Notes under the pieces: generated by a model | What the model was told of the DNA's origin: nothing | The model's database searches: none | What the model saw: the letters and a program-made list of their open reading frames with translations, nothing else | NCBI GenBank assembly: GCA_016713325.1 | Contig: JADJPJ010000043.1 | Coordinates: forward strand, 1 to 64,000 | DNA length: 64,000 nucleotides | Direction: 5' to 3' | Source: Candidatus Flexifilum affinis | GTDB taxonomy: Bacteria; Chloroflexota; Anaerolineae; Aggregatilineales; Phototrophicaceae | Shown: positions 28,916 through 38,063 of the stretch, one piece after another | Layout of the letters: every line of letters begins with the position of its first letter | Position numbering within the stretch: position 1 is the stretch's first letter | Program-made: the position numbers and the translations under genes

Positions 28916-30018
28916 ATGCGTAGAATGTTACTCGTCGCTGTCGTGGTGCTGCTCACCCTGGCGGTTCTGCCGGCCGGTGCGCAGGACCTGACCCCCGTCA
29001 GCCTCGTGCTGAAGTGGGTGCCTCAGGCGCAGTTCGCCGGCTACTACGCGGCGGAAGCGTTGGGCTACTACGAAGAAGAAGGACTGGATGTGACGATCGT
29101 CGCGGCGGGCGTGGACATCAACCCGCAGCAGCTCGTCAGCTCGGGCGAGGTCGAGTTCGGCATCGACTGGATGGGCAACCTGCTGGCCACCCGTGAAACC
29201 GGTCAGGACGTGATCAACATCGCGCAGATCTTCCAGCGTTCGGGCATGCGCCAGATCACCTGGGTGGATAGCGGTCTGACCGCCTTCGATCAGTTGGGCG
29301 GCAAGGTCGTCGGCGTGTGGTGCTGCGGCAACCAGTTCCCCACCTTCGCGGCGCTGACCAAGGCCGGCTTCGACCCGAGAACCCCGACGACGTGGTGATC
29401 GCCCAGCAGGCGTTTGACATGAACGCCTTCCTGGCCCGCGAAATCGACGCCGCCAGCGCCATGACCTACAACGAAATGGCGCAGGTCCTCGAAACCGTGG
29501 CCGAAGATGGCACTTTCCCGGTCTACACCCTGGCCGACCTGAACGTCCTGGACTTCAACGAGTACGGCACGGCCATGCTGGAAGACGGCATCTTCGCCCG
29601 CGCCGAGTGGCTGGCCGAAGAGGGCAACGAAGAGATTGCCATCAAGTTCCTGCGCGCCAGCTTCCGCGGCTGGGCCGCCTGCCGTGACAACCCCGACCAG
29701 TGCGTCGACTTCGTCCTGGCCGAAGGCCCCACCCTCGGCGTCGGGCACCAGGCCTGGATGATGAACGAAATCAACAAGCTGGTCTGGCCGTCGGCCAACG
29801 GCATCGGCCTCATGGACCCGGCGGCGTTCGACATCACCGCCCAGATCGCGCTCGACTACGGCATCATCAGCAGCGCGGCCGAAGGTGAAGGCGTCACCTA
29901 TCGCACCGACCTGGCCCAGGCGGCGCTCGACAGCCTGATGGCCGACATGGCGGATCTCGACGTGATGGGCGCCGACTACGTGGCGCCGGAAGTCGCGATC
30001 ACGCCCAACGGCGAATAA
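28916..30018 (+). CDS. NMT1/THI5-like ABC substrate-binding protein, one frameshift
   Basis: The periplasmic or lipid-anchored binding subunit of the importer. It has a signal peptide (residues 1-22, 'LAVLPAGAQ'), then 'LVLKWVPQAQFAGYYAAEALGYY' in two parts, the family start, 'GVDINPQQLVSSGEVEFGI' and a 'VWCCGNQFPTFAAL' motif at about residues 134-147. A lost base in a C-run near 29383 shifts the frame; the second frame carries on 'NPDDVVIAQQAFDMNAFL' to the stop. Corrected length is about 367 residues. GAAGGAG lies six bases before ATG 28916. NMT1-like proteins bind thiamine pyrimidine precursors, riboflavin or related compounds; which one applies here cannot be told. Confidence 0.85.
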
Positions 30019-30043
30019 TCCTTCCCTCCGTTCAAGCGCTTTG

Positions 30044-30087
30044 CATCGGCCACGGTCCGCACGTCGGATCGTGGCCGATGTGTTTGT
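30044..30087 (+). terminator. Terminator of the NMT1-type ABC operon
   Basis: A 16-base stem (CATCGGCCACGGTCCG paired with CGGATCGTGGCCGATG, one wobble) followed by TGTTTGT, 26 bases after the binding protein stop. Confidence 0.7.
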
Positions 30088-30205
30088 CGGGAAAAGGAAT
30101 AGGTGGGGAGCAAAAGCAGCCCGCAGCGCCGTCGGTTACGCCGCTTCGCCAGGCTGGAGAGGGGTTGGGGGTGAGATTTGGGACGCCCTGAGAAGGGATG
30201 ACGCC

Positions 30206-32014
30206 TCAGCAGTAGGCCGGCCCGGTTTCGTCGTAGGTGTCGTCCAGGGCTGCGCGGCTTGTCGCCGCATCCTCCGCCGCCATAGCCGCGAACACCGACG
30301 CGCCGGAAGTTGCAGACCGGGCGGATGGAAGCTCCTGCGTTGCCGTCGAGGAGTCACGCTCTGGCGGTGCGCCTGCCATCTCCGCGCCGCTGCGCACTGG
30401 CAGCCAGATGCGGAAGACCGTCCCCTGATGGTTCTCTGAACGGACCTCGATCCGGCCGTTGTGCCTGGCAATCACCTGCTGCACCACCGCCAGCCCCAGC
30501 CCGGTCCCGCTCGAACCACGGGCGGCGGCGATCTCTCCACGGTAGAACGGCTCGAAAATGTGCTCCAGATCCGTCTGCGAGATGCCCACGCCGTCATCAC
30601 GGATTTCGATCAGCACCCTGTCGCTTTCGGCGCCCAGGATGACCTGAATGTGCCCGCCGGAAGGGGTATAGGCAATGGCGTTCTGAATGAGATTCACGAA
30701 GGCGCGGCGCAGCAGCATTTCGTCCGCCTGTAGGGCGAGCGGCGTCCCAGGAAGGAAGAGCGACAGGATCTGCATCTTGTCCTCGGCGACCGGGCGGAGT
30801 TCTTCTCTGATCCCCTCCAGCAGTTCGGGAAGGCCAATTTCGCTGAGGCGAAGCTGCGGCGCCGATTCCATGCGCGAGACGGCCAGCAGATCCTCGATGT
30901 ACTCGCGCACTCGCCGCGTCTGCCGCCGGATGTTGGCCACATGCTGCTGCTTCACCTGCTGGCTTTCGCTTTTTTCCAGCGTATAGAGACTGGTGTTGAT
31001 CACCGTCAGCGGCGTCTTGATGTCGTGCGACACACCGCTGATCACGGTCTTGTAGGCCTTCTGACGCTCCTCCTGGAGAGCCATCTCCATGCGCATCCGG
31101 TCCGCTTCTTTCTGGTCGGTGATGTCCTGCGTCGCGCCCACGAAGCGAATGACGCGCCGCTCGGCAGCATCCCAGATCGGCTTGCGCTGCAAGCGAATCC
31201 ATCGCACCTCCCCGTTGGGGCGCACGATACGATAGTCGGCGGTGATCTCTTCACCCTGAATCGTGCGTGCGACATCCTGCCGTGCGCGCTCGACATCATC
31301 GACGTGATAGAGACCAAACGTCGTGCCGATGTTTTGCCAGGCGTCCTGGTCGGCGTAGCCGGTGAGGCGCCCGAACGATTCCGCAGTCACCCAGGCGGGG
31401 ATCAGCCGGCCTTCCGGCGTGACGTCAAAAGCATAGGCGTAATCCCAGATCATCGTCGAGACTAGGCGGTAGCGCTCCTCGCTCTCGCGCAGCGATCGCT
31501 CGGCGCGTTCGCGTTCGGCCAGTTGAGCTTCCGCCTCTTTCAACGCGTCGGCCATGCTGCCAACCATGGTGATCACCGGGATAGCGACCAGCAGCAGGGC
31601 ATGTTCGAAGACGATCCAACTGTCAAAACCGCGATAGCCGAAGGCCTCCGGCAGCTCCAGAAGGTGTTCTTTGGTGACGATGATGACCAGACCGTAGAGC
31701 ATAGTCAGGAGGAGGACGAGGATGCTGGCGCGAGCGCCCAGAAAGAGCGCGGCCATGGCCACCACGCCAATGAACAGACTGGCCGCGATGGTCATGCCTT
31801 CGCCGCTGACCGCCACGACGATCGCCGCGACAAACCAGTAGAAGCCGATGAGGACGATGCTGGCGCGGCGTACATGCCCAAGCCGAAGTTCACGATAGAT
31901 ATACAGGCAGAACACCAGCCCGGCGCCGATGAGAGTCCAGCTCAGGACTTTTTCGTCGCTGAAGACGATGACCAGAGCCAGCGCCTGGATGACCATGAAC
32001 AGCAGGCCCAGCAT
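30206..32014 (-). CDS. Membrane PAS sensor histidine kinase
   Basis: A 602-residue hybrid-free sensor kinase. Five or six membrane helices occupy about residues 1-155. A short coiled coil ('EAEAQLAERERAERSLRESEE') leads to a PAS/PAC fold (about 180-310) with 'RIVRPNGEVRWIRLQRKPIW'. The HisKA phospho-acceptor is H330 in 'SGVSHDIKTPLTVI'. The ATPase domain has 'LIQNAIAYTPSGG' (N box), 'IRDDGVGIS' (G1) and 'GTGLGLAVV' (G2). The last 70 residues are low-complexity and of unknown role. No response regulator is adjacent; the nearest is at 53652. The stimulus is unknown. Confidence 0.9.
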   Translation of the reverse strand: MLGLLFMVIQALALVIVFSDEKVLSWTLIGAGLVFCLYIYRELRLGHVRRASIVLIGFYWFVAAIVVAVSGEGMTIAASLFIGVVAMAALFLGARASILVLLLTMLYGLVIIVTKEHLLELPEAFGYRGFDSWIVFEHALLLVAIPVITMVGSMADALKEAEAQLAERERAERSLRESEERYRLVSTMIWDYAYAFDVTPEGRLIPAWVTAESFGRLTGYADQDAWQNIGTTFGLYHVDDVERARQDVARTIQGEEITADYRIVRPNGEVRWIRLQRKPIWDAAERRVIRFVGATQDITDQKEADRMRMEMALQEERQKAYKTVISGVSHDIKTPLTVINTSLYTLEKSESQQVKQQHVANIRRQTRRVREYIEDLLAVSRMESAPQLRLSEIGLPELLEGIREELRPVAEDKMQILSLFLPGTPLALQADEMLLRRAFVNLIQNAIAYTPSGGHIQVILGAESDRVLIEIRDDGVGISQTDLEHIFEPFYRGEIAAARGSSGTGLGLAVVQQVIARHNGRIEVRSENHQGTVFRIWLPVRSGAEMAGAPPERDSSTATQELPSARSATSGASVFAAMAAEDAATSRAALDDTYDETGPAYC

Positions 32015-32366
32015 GACGTAATGTAGTGCGCGGGCGACTCCGGGCGGAGCGTTTGTCCAGGCCTTCGATGACCGGGGGTGCGGCGAATTTCGCGATGTGA
32101 TCCGGGAATTTCAAAGTGAACCTGTGCGAATGCGATGATGACGTCGTAGCAATTAATCGCGGATTAGGCTTCAAGGTTACAGAAAAATTGTATAAAAATC
32201 CACGTTCACTCTCGTTACCGCGAGGAATTGACGTTTTTCATCATTCTTTCACGGACTTAGGAAATCCGCTGGTGGGGATCAAGCGACTCTTTCTCCTGAG
32301 AGCCGCCTTCTCACCTTTGGCAGCGGATGATTCGCCTATAATGAATTCGGGTTCTTCTCCATTGCA
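32015..32366. other. Divergent intergenic region, kinase and helicase
   Basis: About 350 bases with no gene. A TATAAT (32337-32342) lies 25 bases before the helicase start with TTGGCA (32317-32322) upstream, but the 14-base spacing is too short for a confident promoter. The middle (32150-32240) is AT-rich relative to the surroundings. Confidence 0.4.
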
Positions 32367-33227
32367 GTGCAAAGGCAGACCATCATCGCCTACACTCCCG
32401 CGCAGGAGCGCGCTATCACCACCCATGATCGCGATCTGGTCGTGGTCGCCGGGGCGGGCAGCGGCAAGACTCTGGTGCTGGTCGAGCGCTTCCTGGCCCT
32501 GCTCGACGCCGACCCCAACCTGAAGCTGAACGCCATCGCCGCCATCACCTTCACCGAGAAGGCCGCCGCCGAGATGCGCGAGCGGGTGCGCCTGGGCCTT
32601 CAGAAGCGCGCCGAATCGGCGGGCGGCGAGGGGGCGGAGCGCTGGTCGGCGCGGCTGGCGGCCATGGACAGCGCCCGCATCGGCACGATTCACAGCCTGT
32701 GCTCGACCATCCTGCGGGCCAATGCCGCTGAAGCGGGGATCGATCCGGCCTTCGACGTGCTGGACGAGATCCAGGCCGGGCTGATGCGGGCGGAGGCCGT
32801 CGACGACGCGCTTCGCGGGGCCAATGAGTCCGTCCAGGCGCTGCTGGAAACGTACGACGGCGGGAAGGTGCGATCGGCGCTGCTGGGCCTGGTGGTTAGC
32901 GAGACCCTTCCCGCGCCCGAGCCGGTGGCGCTGATGGAGGCCTGGGATCGCCGCTGGGAGCAGGGTACACGTGAGGCGATTGACACATTCCTCGGCTGGT
33001 ACGACGCGTGCGCCTACGCGACCTGGGCCGGGCCGGTGCCCGATGGCGACAAGATCGGTGACGTGTGGCGGGCATGCGCGGAGGTGCTCAACGGGTTGCG
33101 GCTAAACGCTCACCCCACGGAGTCCGTAGGGACGCACAATGGCGCGTCCGCTGCCAACGCCGATGCGGAACGGACACCGGAACCCCCACCCCCACGGAGA
33201 CCGCAGGGACGCCCCGGGTTGTCATAG
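32367..33227 (+). CDS. AddA/UvrD-like helicase, N-terminal fragment
   Basis: The first part of a large superfamily 1 helicase-nuclease of the AddA type, which processes double-strand DNA ends. It starts at GTG 32367 with 'AYTPAQERAITTHDRDLVVV' (Q motif), then the P-loop 'AGAGSGKT' and motif Ia 'ITFTEKAAAEMRERV', and 'IGTIHSLCSTILR'. Real helicase sequence ends near 33105 ('VWRACAEVLNGLRLN'). The remaining residues are translated from an inserted composite repeat, and the frame stops at 33225. The second half continues from 33353 in another frame, so the native protein is split. Confidence 0.85.
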   Translation: MQRQTIIAYTPAQERAITTHDRDLVVVAGAGSGKTLVLVERFLALLDADPNLKLNAIAAITFTEKAAAEMRERVRLGLQKRAESAGGEGAERWSARLAAMDSARIGTIHSLCSTILRANAAEAGIDPAFDVLDEIQAGLMRAEAVDDALRGANESVQALLETYDGGKVRSALLGLVVSETLPAPEPVALMEAWDRRWEQGTREAIDTFLGWYDACAYATWAGPVPDGDKIGDVWRACAEVLNGLRLNAHPTESVGTHNGASAANADAERTPEPPPPRRPQGRPGLS

Positions 33228-33350
33228 GAACGGGCAACAAGAGGGCGCAACGGCGCGTCCGTTGATCCGGAAAATGATGAACGAACACCGGAAACCCCTC
33301 TCCCCTGACCCCCTCTCCCACGCAAGCGGGGAGAGGGGAACCGGCCGGTG
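33107..33350. repeat. Composite repeat inserted in the helicase gene, frame-breaking
   Basis: About 240 bases of dispersed repeat between the two helicase halves. In order: a GTAGGGACG palindrome (33126-33150), a 'gatgcggaacggacaccgg' segment (about 33163-33181), a degenerate second palindrome and a CCCCTGACCCCCTCTCCC/GGGGAGAGGGG stem-loop (33299-33341). The same order of parts occurs in the second insertion at 34485. Its length is not a multiple of three relative to the flanking frames. Confidence 0.75.
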
Positions 33351-33352
33351 TC

Positions 33353-36271
33353 GTGGATGATCTTCTGGCCGCTCTCGACGCCCTGATCGCCGCCATCGTC
33401 CTGCGCGGCGGCAGCGGCAAAAATTGGGGCGGTGATGAGGTATTCACTGCTGCCAAAAAGGCCCTGACCGAACTCAAGGAGCAGGCCAAAGCCGTCCAAA
33501 AGACGATCGGCGAGCGCCCCGGCCCGCTGGACGAACAGGCCGCCGCGCTTATCCGGCACTGGGCCGCCCTGGCCGAACGGGCGCAGATCGCATATCAGGA
33601 AGCGAAGAAGACCCGCGCCGCTCTCGACTTCGACGATCTGGAGCGGATGACTGCCCGATTGCTGCAAAACGACGGGGTGCGCAGCCGGTACATCGAGGGC
33701 GAGATCCATGCGGTGCTGGTGGACGAGTTCCAGGACACCAACACCGCCCAGTGGCAGATCGCCCGCGCGCTGACTGCCGGCCGGCCCGGCGCGCTCTTCG
33801 TCGTCGGCGACCCCAAGCAGACCATCTACGCCTTTCGCGGGGCGGATGTCACGGTCTTCAAGGACGTGGCCGGCCGGATCGTGCACGATGGCGGCGAGCG
33901 CGTCGATCTGGCCGAGTCGTTTCGCACCCATGCCGCGCTGGTCGGGACCTTCAACGCCCTCTTCCCCCGCCTGCTGAAACTCGACAGCCGCTACGACGTG
34001 GAATACGACACGGCCATGGCGGCGGGCCGTCTGCCCCCGGTCGATGCCGCGCCGCTGGAATGCCTGCTGATCGAGAAGCCGCCGCGCGACCGCGACAAGG
34101 ACGACGAGGAGGCCGGCGCCCGCGAACGGGAAGCGGAGCAGATCGCCGTGCGCCTGCGCACCCTGGTCGAAACCGAGCAGCGCCGCGTGTACGACAAGGC
34201 GAGCGGCGCCCTCCGGCCGGTCCGCTATGGCGACGTTGCCGTGCTGTTTCAGGCCATGACCAACGCCCCCCTGTATGAGGCGGCATTCAAGGCGGCGAGC
34301 GTGCCTTATGTGACGGTGGCAGGCAAGGGCTTTTACGACCGCCAGGAAATCTGGGACGCGCTCAACCTGCTGCGCGCGGTCTACAGCCCCGGCGACGATC
34401 TGGCAGTCGCCTCGACGCTGCGCTCGCCGCTGTTCGCGGTCAGCGACGACGGCATGCTGTGGCTGCGTCTCTCGGCCTCACCCGCCGCCTCCGTAGGGAC
34501 GACCCATGGGTCGTCCGATGCGCATGACGATACGGAACGGACGGCCGCAACCGGTCCCCATTCGCCCCGAATGCGTGGGAGAGACGGTCAGGGGGGGAGG
34601 GGATCCGACCATCCCTCCTTCTGGGACTGCCTCTACACCGTCCCCCTCGACCGGCTGAATGACGCCGACCGCGATGCCGTCGTCTTTGCCCGCGAGACGC
34701 TGGCCCACCTGCGGGCGCTGGCCGGGCGGGTGAGCATCGCCGATCTGCTGCGCGAAGCCTACGCGCTCACCGGCTACCTGACGGTGCTGACGGCCCTGCC
34801 GGGCGGGGTGCGGCTGCGCGCCAACGCCGAGAAGCTGGTGGCGCTGGCCGAAGCCAATGGTGGATTCGCGCTGGGGGCGTTCCTCGACGTGCTGGCCGAT
34901 CTGAAGGCGCAGGAGGCCCGCGAAGGCGAGGCCGCGCTCGATGCCGAGAACGCCGTCAAGCTGATGACCGTCCACAAGAGCAAAGGGCTGGAATTCCCGG
35001 TCGTCGTGCTGGCCGACTGCTCCTACAAGTTCGGCGGCCAGCGCGACTACGACTACGCCGCCTGCGACCCGGAGCTGGGCTGGTCCTGCCGGCTGTACGA
35101 CGACGCCGAGGCGAAGTACATCGAGCCCTACGCCGTCCGCGCCCGCAAAGCGATCCTCGCGCAGAAAGAGACGGCCGAGAAGCGCCGCCTGCTCTATGTG
35201 GCCGCCACCCGCGCCGCCGATCTGCTGATCGTCAGTGGGCAGGTGGAATGGGATAAAAATGGCGTCCTCAAAGCCAGCGGCTGGCTGGACTGGCTGATCG
35301 AGGCGCTGGCGGTGGGCGACCTGCGGCCGGACGAGACGGAGCGCCAGACTCCGGTCGGGCGAGCCGCCCTGCATGTGCACGTCTACGCGCCGGACGGGGA
35401 TGGAGCACGGGCGATGGCGGAGGACAACGCGGGCGAAGACGGCTGGTTCGATGCGCTGTGGAAGGCCGAGTCCTCTCCGGCAGCCCCGCCGCTGGTTGGC
35501 CCGATCGCGCTGGACCCCCGGCGAGTGCGCGATCTGACGGTGACGCAGTTGGGCGACCTGGGATCGGCGCTGTACGCTCTGCCGGAGACCTCCCGGCCCT
35601 TCTTCCGCGAACGCTGGGCGCGTGGCGTCTATGGACGCGCCCCGGCGCCGATCGAGACGGTCAGCGATCGCCCCCGCCGATCGCGCGCCCGGCTGGTCGG
35701 CGAGATCGTCCACCGCGCCATCCAGTACGGCATCCCCGACGGCCGCGCCGATGTGCCCCGGCTGCTGGGGGGCTATGCCTGGGAGATGGGCGTGGTCGAC
35801 GACGCGGAATGCAACAGTATGGTGGCCGAGGCCGCCGACCTGCTGGACCGGGTGCGGCGGCGCGAGGTATTCGCCTGGCTGGAGGCGTCGCGGGAAGCGG
35901 GGCGGCAGGTCTACCGCGAGCTGCCCTTCGTCTTCACCACGCCGGATCGCACCATTCACGGTATCATCGACATGCTCATCGAGCGGGCAGACGGAACCTG
36001 GGCGGTGGTCGACTTCAAGACCAGTCTGGTCGCGCCGGCCGGCGCCCCGCCACCTTCCTATGAGCGGGTAGCGGCCCACGCCAGGCGCTATCACATTCAG
36101 GTCGGGGTCTACGCGCTGGCCGTCGAGGCGCAGTTGGGCGTCCTGCCGGCTGTCTACCTCGATTACATCCAGCACAACACGCTGGTGCCCGTGGCGGAAG
36201 CCGACTGGCGCGCGGCGCTGGGCCGGCTGGAAGAAGACATCGGTTCGCTGTTTGGAGAAGATGGGTCATGA
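33353..36271 (+). CDS. AddA-like helicase-nuclease, C-terminal fragment
   Basis: The rest of the AddA-like protein, 972 residues. It contains helicase motif II 'VLVDEFQDTNTAQ', III 'VVGDPKQTIYAFRGAD', V 'MTVHKSKGLEFPVVVLAD' and VI 'RRLLYVAATRAADLLIV'. The C-terminal RecB-type nuclease is complete: 'TIHGIIDMLIE' and 'WAVVDFKTS' give the Asp and the DxK, and 'YHIQVGVYALAVE' the Q-x3-Y. About 44 residues near 379-422 are translated from a second repeat insertion that keeps the frame. Without the P-loop half this fragment cannot hydrolyse ATP on its own; the nuclease domain could still fold. The stop overlaps the next gene by ATGA. Confidence 0.88.
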   Translation: MDDLLAALDALIAAIVLRGGSGKNWGGDEVFTAAKKALTELKEQAKAVQKTIGERPGPLDEQAAALIRHWAALAERAQIAYQEAKKTRAALDFDDLERMTARLLQNDGVRSRYIEGEIHAVLVDEFQDTNTAQWQIARALTAGRPGALFVVGDPKQTIYAFRGADVTVFKDVAGRIVHDGGERVDLAESFRTHAALVGTFNALFPRLLKLDSRYDVEYDTAMAAGRLPPVDAAPLECLLIEKPPRDRDKDDEEAGAREREAEQIAVRLRTLVETEQRRVYDKASGALRPVRYGDVAVLFQAMTNAPLYEAAFKAASVPYVTVAGKGFYDRQEIWDALNLLRAVYSPGDDLAVASTLRSPLFAVSDDGMLWLRLSASPAASVGTTHGSSDAHDDTERTAATGPHSPRMRGRDGQGGRGSDHPSFWDCLYTVPLDRLNDADRDAVVFARETLAHLRALAGRVSIADLLREAYALTGYLTVLTALPGGVRLRANAEKLVALAEANGGFALGAFLDVLADLKAQEAREGEAALDAENAVKLMTVHKSKGLEFPVVVLADCSYKFGGQRDYDYAACDPELGWSCRLYDDAEAKYIEPYAVRARKAILAQKETAEKRRLLYVAATRAADLLIVSGQVEWDKNGVLKASGWLDWLIEALAVGDLRPDETERQTPVGRAALHVHVYAPDGDGARAMAEDNAGEDGWFDALWKAESSPAAPPLVGPIALDPRRVRDLTVTQLGDLGSALYALPETSRPFFRERWARGVYGRAPAPIETVSDRPRRSRARLVGEIVHRAIQYGIPDGRADVPRLLGGYAWEMGVVDDAECNSMVAEAADLLDRVRRREVFAWLEASREAGRQVYRELPFVFTTPDRTIHGIIDMLIERADGTWAVVDFKTSLVAPAGAPPPSYERVAAHARRYHIQVGVYALAVEAQLGVLPAVYLDYIQHNTLVPVAEADWRAALGRLEEDIGSLFGEDGS
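34485..34617. repeat. Composite palindromic repeat inserted in frame inside the helicase gene
   Basis: Within the coding sequence, 'tccgtagggac' leads into the perfect 20-base palindrome GGACGACCCATGGGTCGTCC (34497-34516). Then come 'gatacggaacggac' (about 34529-34542) and a 'gtgggagagacggtcagggg' segment of the stem-loop family. The host protein resumes at 'SFWDCLY'. The insert is translated as a Ser/Gly/Arg-rich stretch without shifting the frame. Confidence 0.75.
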
Positions 36272-37239
36272 TGCGGCTGTTCTTCGGCACCCTGCCGTCC
36301 TGGGCGCGGCGCGATCATCCAGGGCTGCGCTATGAGCTTGGCCGGCCGGAACGCCCCCCGGCGTCGGTGCGCTTCTTCCGCGCCTTCCTCCAACTGCTGA
36401 TCGTCGCCGTGCTGCTGCTGATCGGCACGCTGATCGCCACCGACCTGCTGCGCCGCCCGGCCGGGAGCAACAGCGTCGAGAGCCTGTTCAACATCCTGTA
36501 TGTGCCGGTGGTCGCCTTGCAGGTCATGCTGAGCGTGACCGCGCTGTCGGCCTCGGTTGGCTTCGTGCCGGAACAGATGGCGCGCGGCACGTGGGACAAC
36601 CTTCGATCCACGCCGGGCGGGGTGGAGATGGCCATGCGGGCGCGCTGGGTCGCCTCGTTCGTCCGGGCGCGGCTGCTTCTGATCGCCGTGCTGCTGGCGC
36701 GCCTCGTGCTGATCGGCCTGATGCTCTGGGAGATCATGGGCTTTCAGGGGCGCTATCTCAGCCTGCTGACCAACGGCATCACGCCGGGGCTGAGCCTGGC
36801 GGTCGCCATCCTGCTGCTCTCGCTGACCATGACCGCCTCGCTTCTCCTGCCGATCACAAGCGCCGGCCTGGACGCCTCGGTCGGGCTGCTACTGTCGGTG
36901 TTCGCGCGCGGTCGGACGGGCAGCATCCTCATTCAGGCCGGGCTGATCCTGGTGCGCATCCTGGTGATCGCGGCGCTGCTGATGGCCGGGGCCGCCTACA
37001 TGCGCGGCGAACTGGCCGAGCTGGCCGATCCACTGGCGTGGCTGCTGCTGTCCGCCGGGGGCGCGATCGGCGACCTGGGCCTGGGCTTCCTGCATCTGGG
37101 CCGGGCCGGCGAGATCTGGGCGACCGTGCCCTTCGCCGTGCTGATCGGGCCGGCGCTGCTGGCTTTCGCGCTCATCCAGGCGGCGGTCGCCGACGCGGTG
37201 CGGCGCTACGCCGCGGCACAGGGCCAGCACCGGGGGTGA
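36268..37239 (+). CDS. Polytopic membrane protein, ABC-2-permease-like, unknown function
   Basis: A 323-residue membrane protein with six to eight hydrophobic segments (first at about 38-58, others between 75 and 310). The region 'EQMARGTWDNLRSTPGG' between early helices resembles the conserved cytoplasmic segment of ABC-2-type export permeases ('ERERGTLEQLL...P'), and the topology fits. No ATPase gene is adjacent, so the assignment is tentative. It begins on the last four bases of the helicase gene (ATGA), so it is co-translated with the nuclease fragment, an unusual partnership with no obvious functional meaning. Confidence 0.6.
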   Translation: MMRLFFGTLPSWARRDHPGLRYELGRPERPPASVRFFRAFLQLLIVAVLLLIGTLIATDLLRRPAGSNSVESLFNILYVPVVALQVMLSVTALSASVGFVPEQMARGTWDNLRSTPGGVEMAMRARWVASFVRARLLLIAVLLARLVLIGLMLWEIMGFQGRYLSLLTNGITPGLSLAVAILLLSLTMTASLLLPITSAGLDASVGLLLSVFARGRTGSILIQAGLILVRILVIAALLMAGAAYMRGELAELADPLAWLLLSAGGAIGDLGLGFLHLGRAGEIWATVPFAVLIGPALLAFALIQAAVADAVRRYAAAQGQHRG

Positions 37240-37484
37240 GGGGGTTGAGATCTATGGACATGTCCGCTTGTGACGCCGATGGTGCCGATGGAAAGCCATC
37301 GGCTAGAAACCGACAAGCCCACCAGGGGCTAAACCGCATCGCCCCGCGGAACAGCACATCGTGTTTCGGTCCCTTCAGTGGACCTGTCTCTTCGTTAGCC
37401 GAGGTGCTTTAGCCCTCGGCGGCTTGACGAGCGAATCGTGAAAAGCCTACCTCTGTCAGGAGAGGATCAGGGTTCTATCTCTCT
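37240..37484. repeat. Intergenic dispersed repeat (ACCGACAAGC family)
   Basis: Includes 'ctagaaaccgacaagcccac' (37311-37330), 'ggtcccttcagtgg' (37368-37381) and GCCGAGG...CCTCGGC pairing. It is related to 22490-22690 and more distantly to 46424-46640. It lies between two converging genes. Confidence 0.55.
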
Positions 37485-37485
37485 C

Positions 37486-37975
37486 TCACTCCGCCCCGTG
37501 ATTCCCCAACTCCACCAACCGTTGGTACTGCCAATCCCGCTCGCGGGCCACGGCGGCATCGATCTCCGCTGCGTCGGCCCCCGCCGCGGTCGTCGCCCGG
37601 TGGACGGCCTGCAAGGCGTAAGATCGCCCCGCCCATGCAGTGCGTGCGCACATGCGCCGTGGCCACCGCCTGACCGGCCGCCCGTGCCGCGGAACGCGCC
37701 GGGTTGTCCGCGCCAACCTCGCGGGCCGCCGCGTGCGAGTCCAGCGAGGCTTTGCGGATCACCGCCATTTTGAAGATGCCGGTGTCGATCCACGCCTGGA
37801 GCGTCACCAGCGCCTGCCGTGGGCGCGGATCGTCCGACCGCTCCTGCTCGAAGTACGGCAGGACCCGCTCGGCGCAGGCTTTGGCCCACACGCCCAGCGT
37901 CCGGTGATCGGTCTGCTCGGTCAGCGCCACCGTCGCCGCGTCAAGTTTGGTGATCGAGAATTTGGATTTGGCCAT
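37486..37975 (-). CDS. Imm-5-like putative immunity protein, one frameshift
   Basis: A small cytoplasmic protein resembling the Imm-5-like family annotated as putative immunity proteins. The N-terminal frame reads 'TLGVWAKACAERVLPYFEQ', 'DDPRPRQALVTLQAWIDTG' and 'AARAAGQAVATAHVRTHCMGGAI'. An extra T near 37622 shifts the frame. The other frame continues 'YALQAVHRATTAAGADAA' and 'ERDWQYQRLVELGNHGAE' to the stop at 37486. Corrected length is about 162 residues. The family name comes from bioinformatic toxin-immunity surveys; no toxin is seen here and most members stand alone. It is divergent from the STAND protein with an 88-base shared spacer. Confidence 0.65.
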
Positions 37976-38063
37976 CAGGGGTCCTCCTGACTATCTGACC
38001 CTGCCGGTATTGTACCCGCGAGTGCCGCTTCCCATGCGCCCGTCGGGGGGGATGCCGAAGCCG

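Noticed and set aside
37240..38063. Toxin gene next to the Imm-5-like protein
   Set aside because: Both flanks were read. One side is repeat DNA and a membrane protein, the other the STAND protein; no small toxin, polymorphic toxin tip or secretion signal was found.
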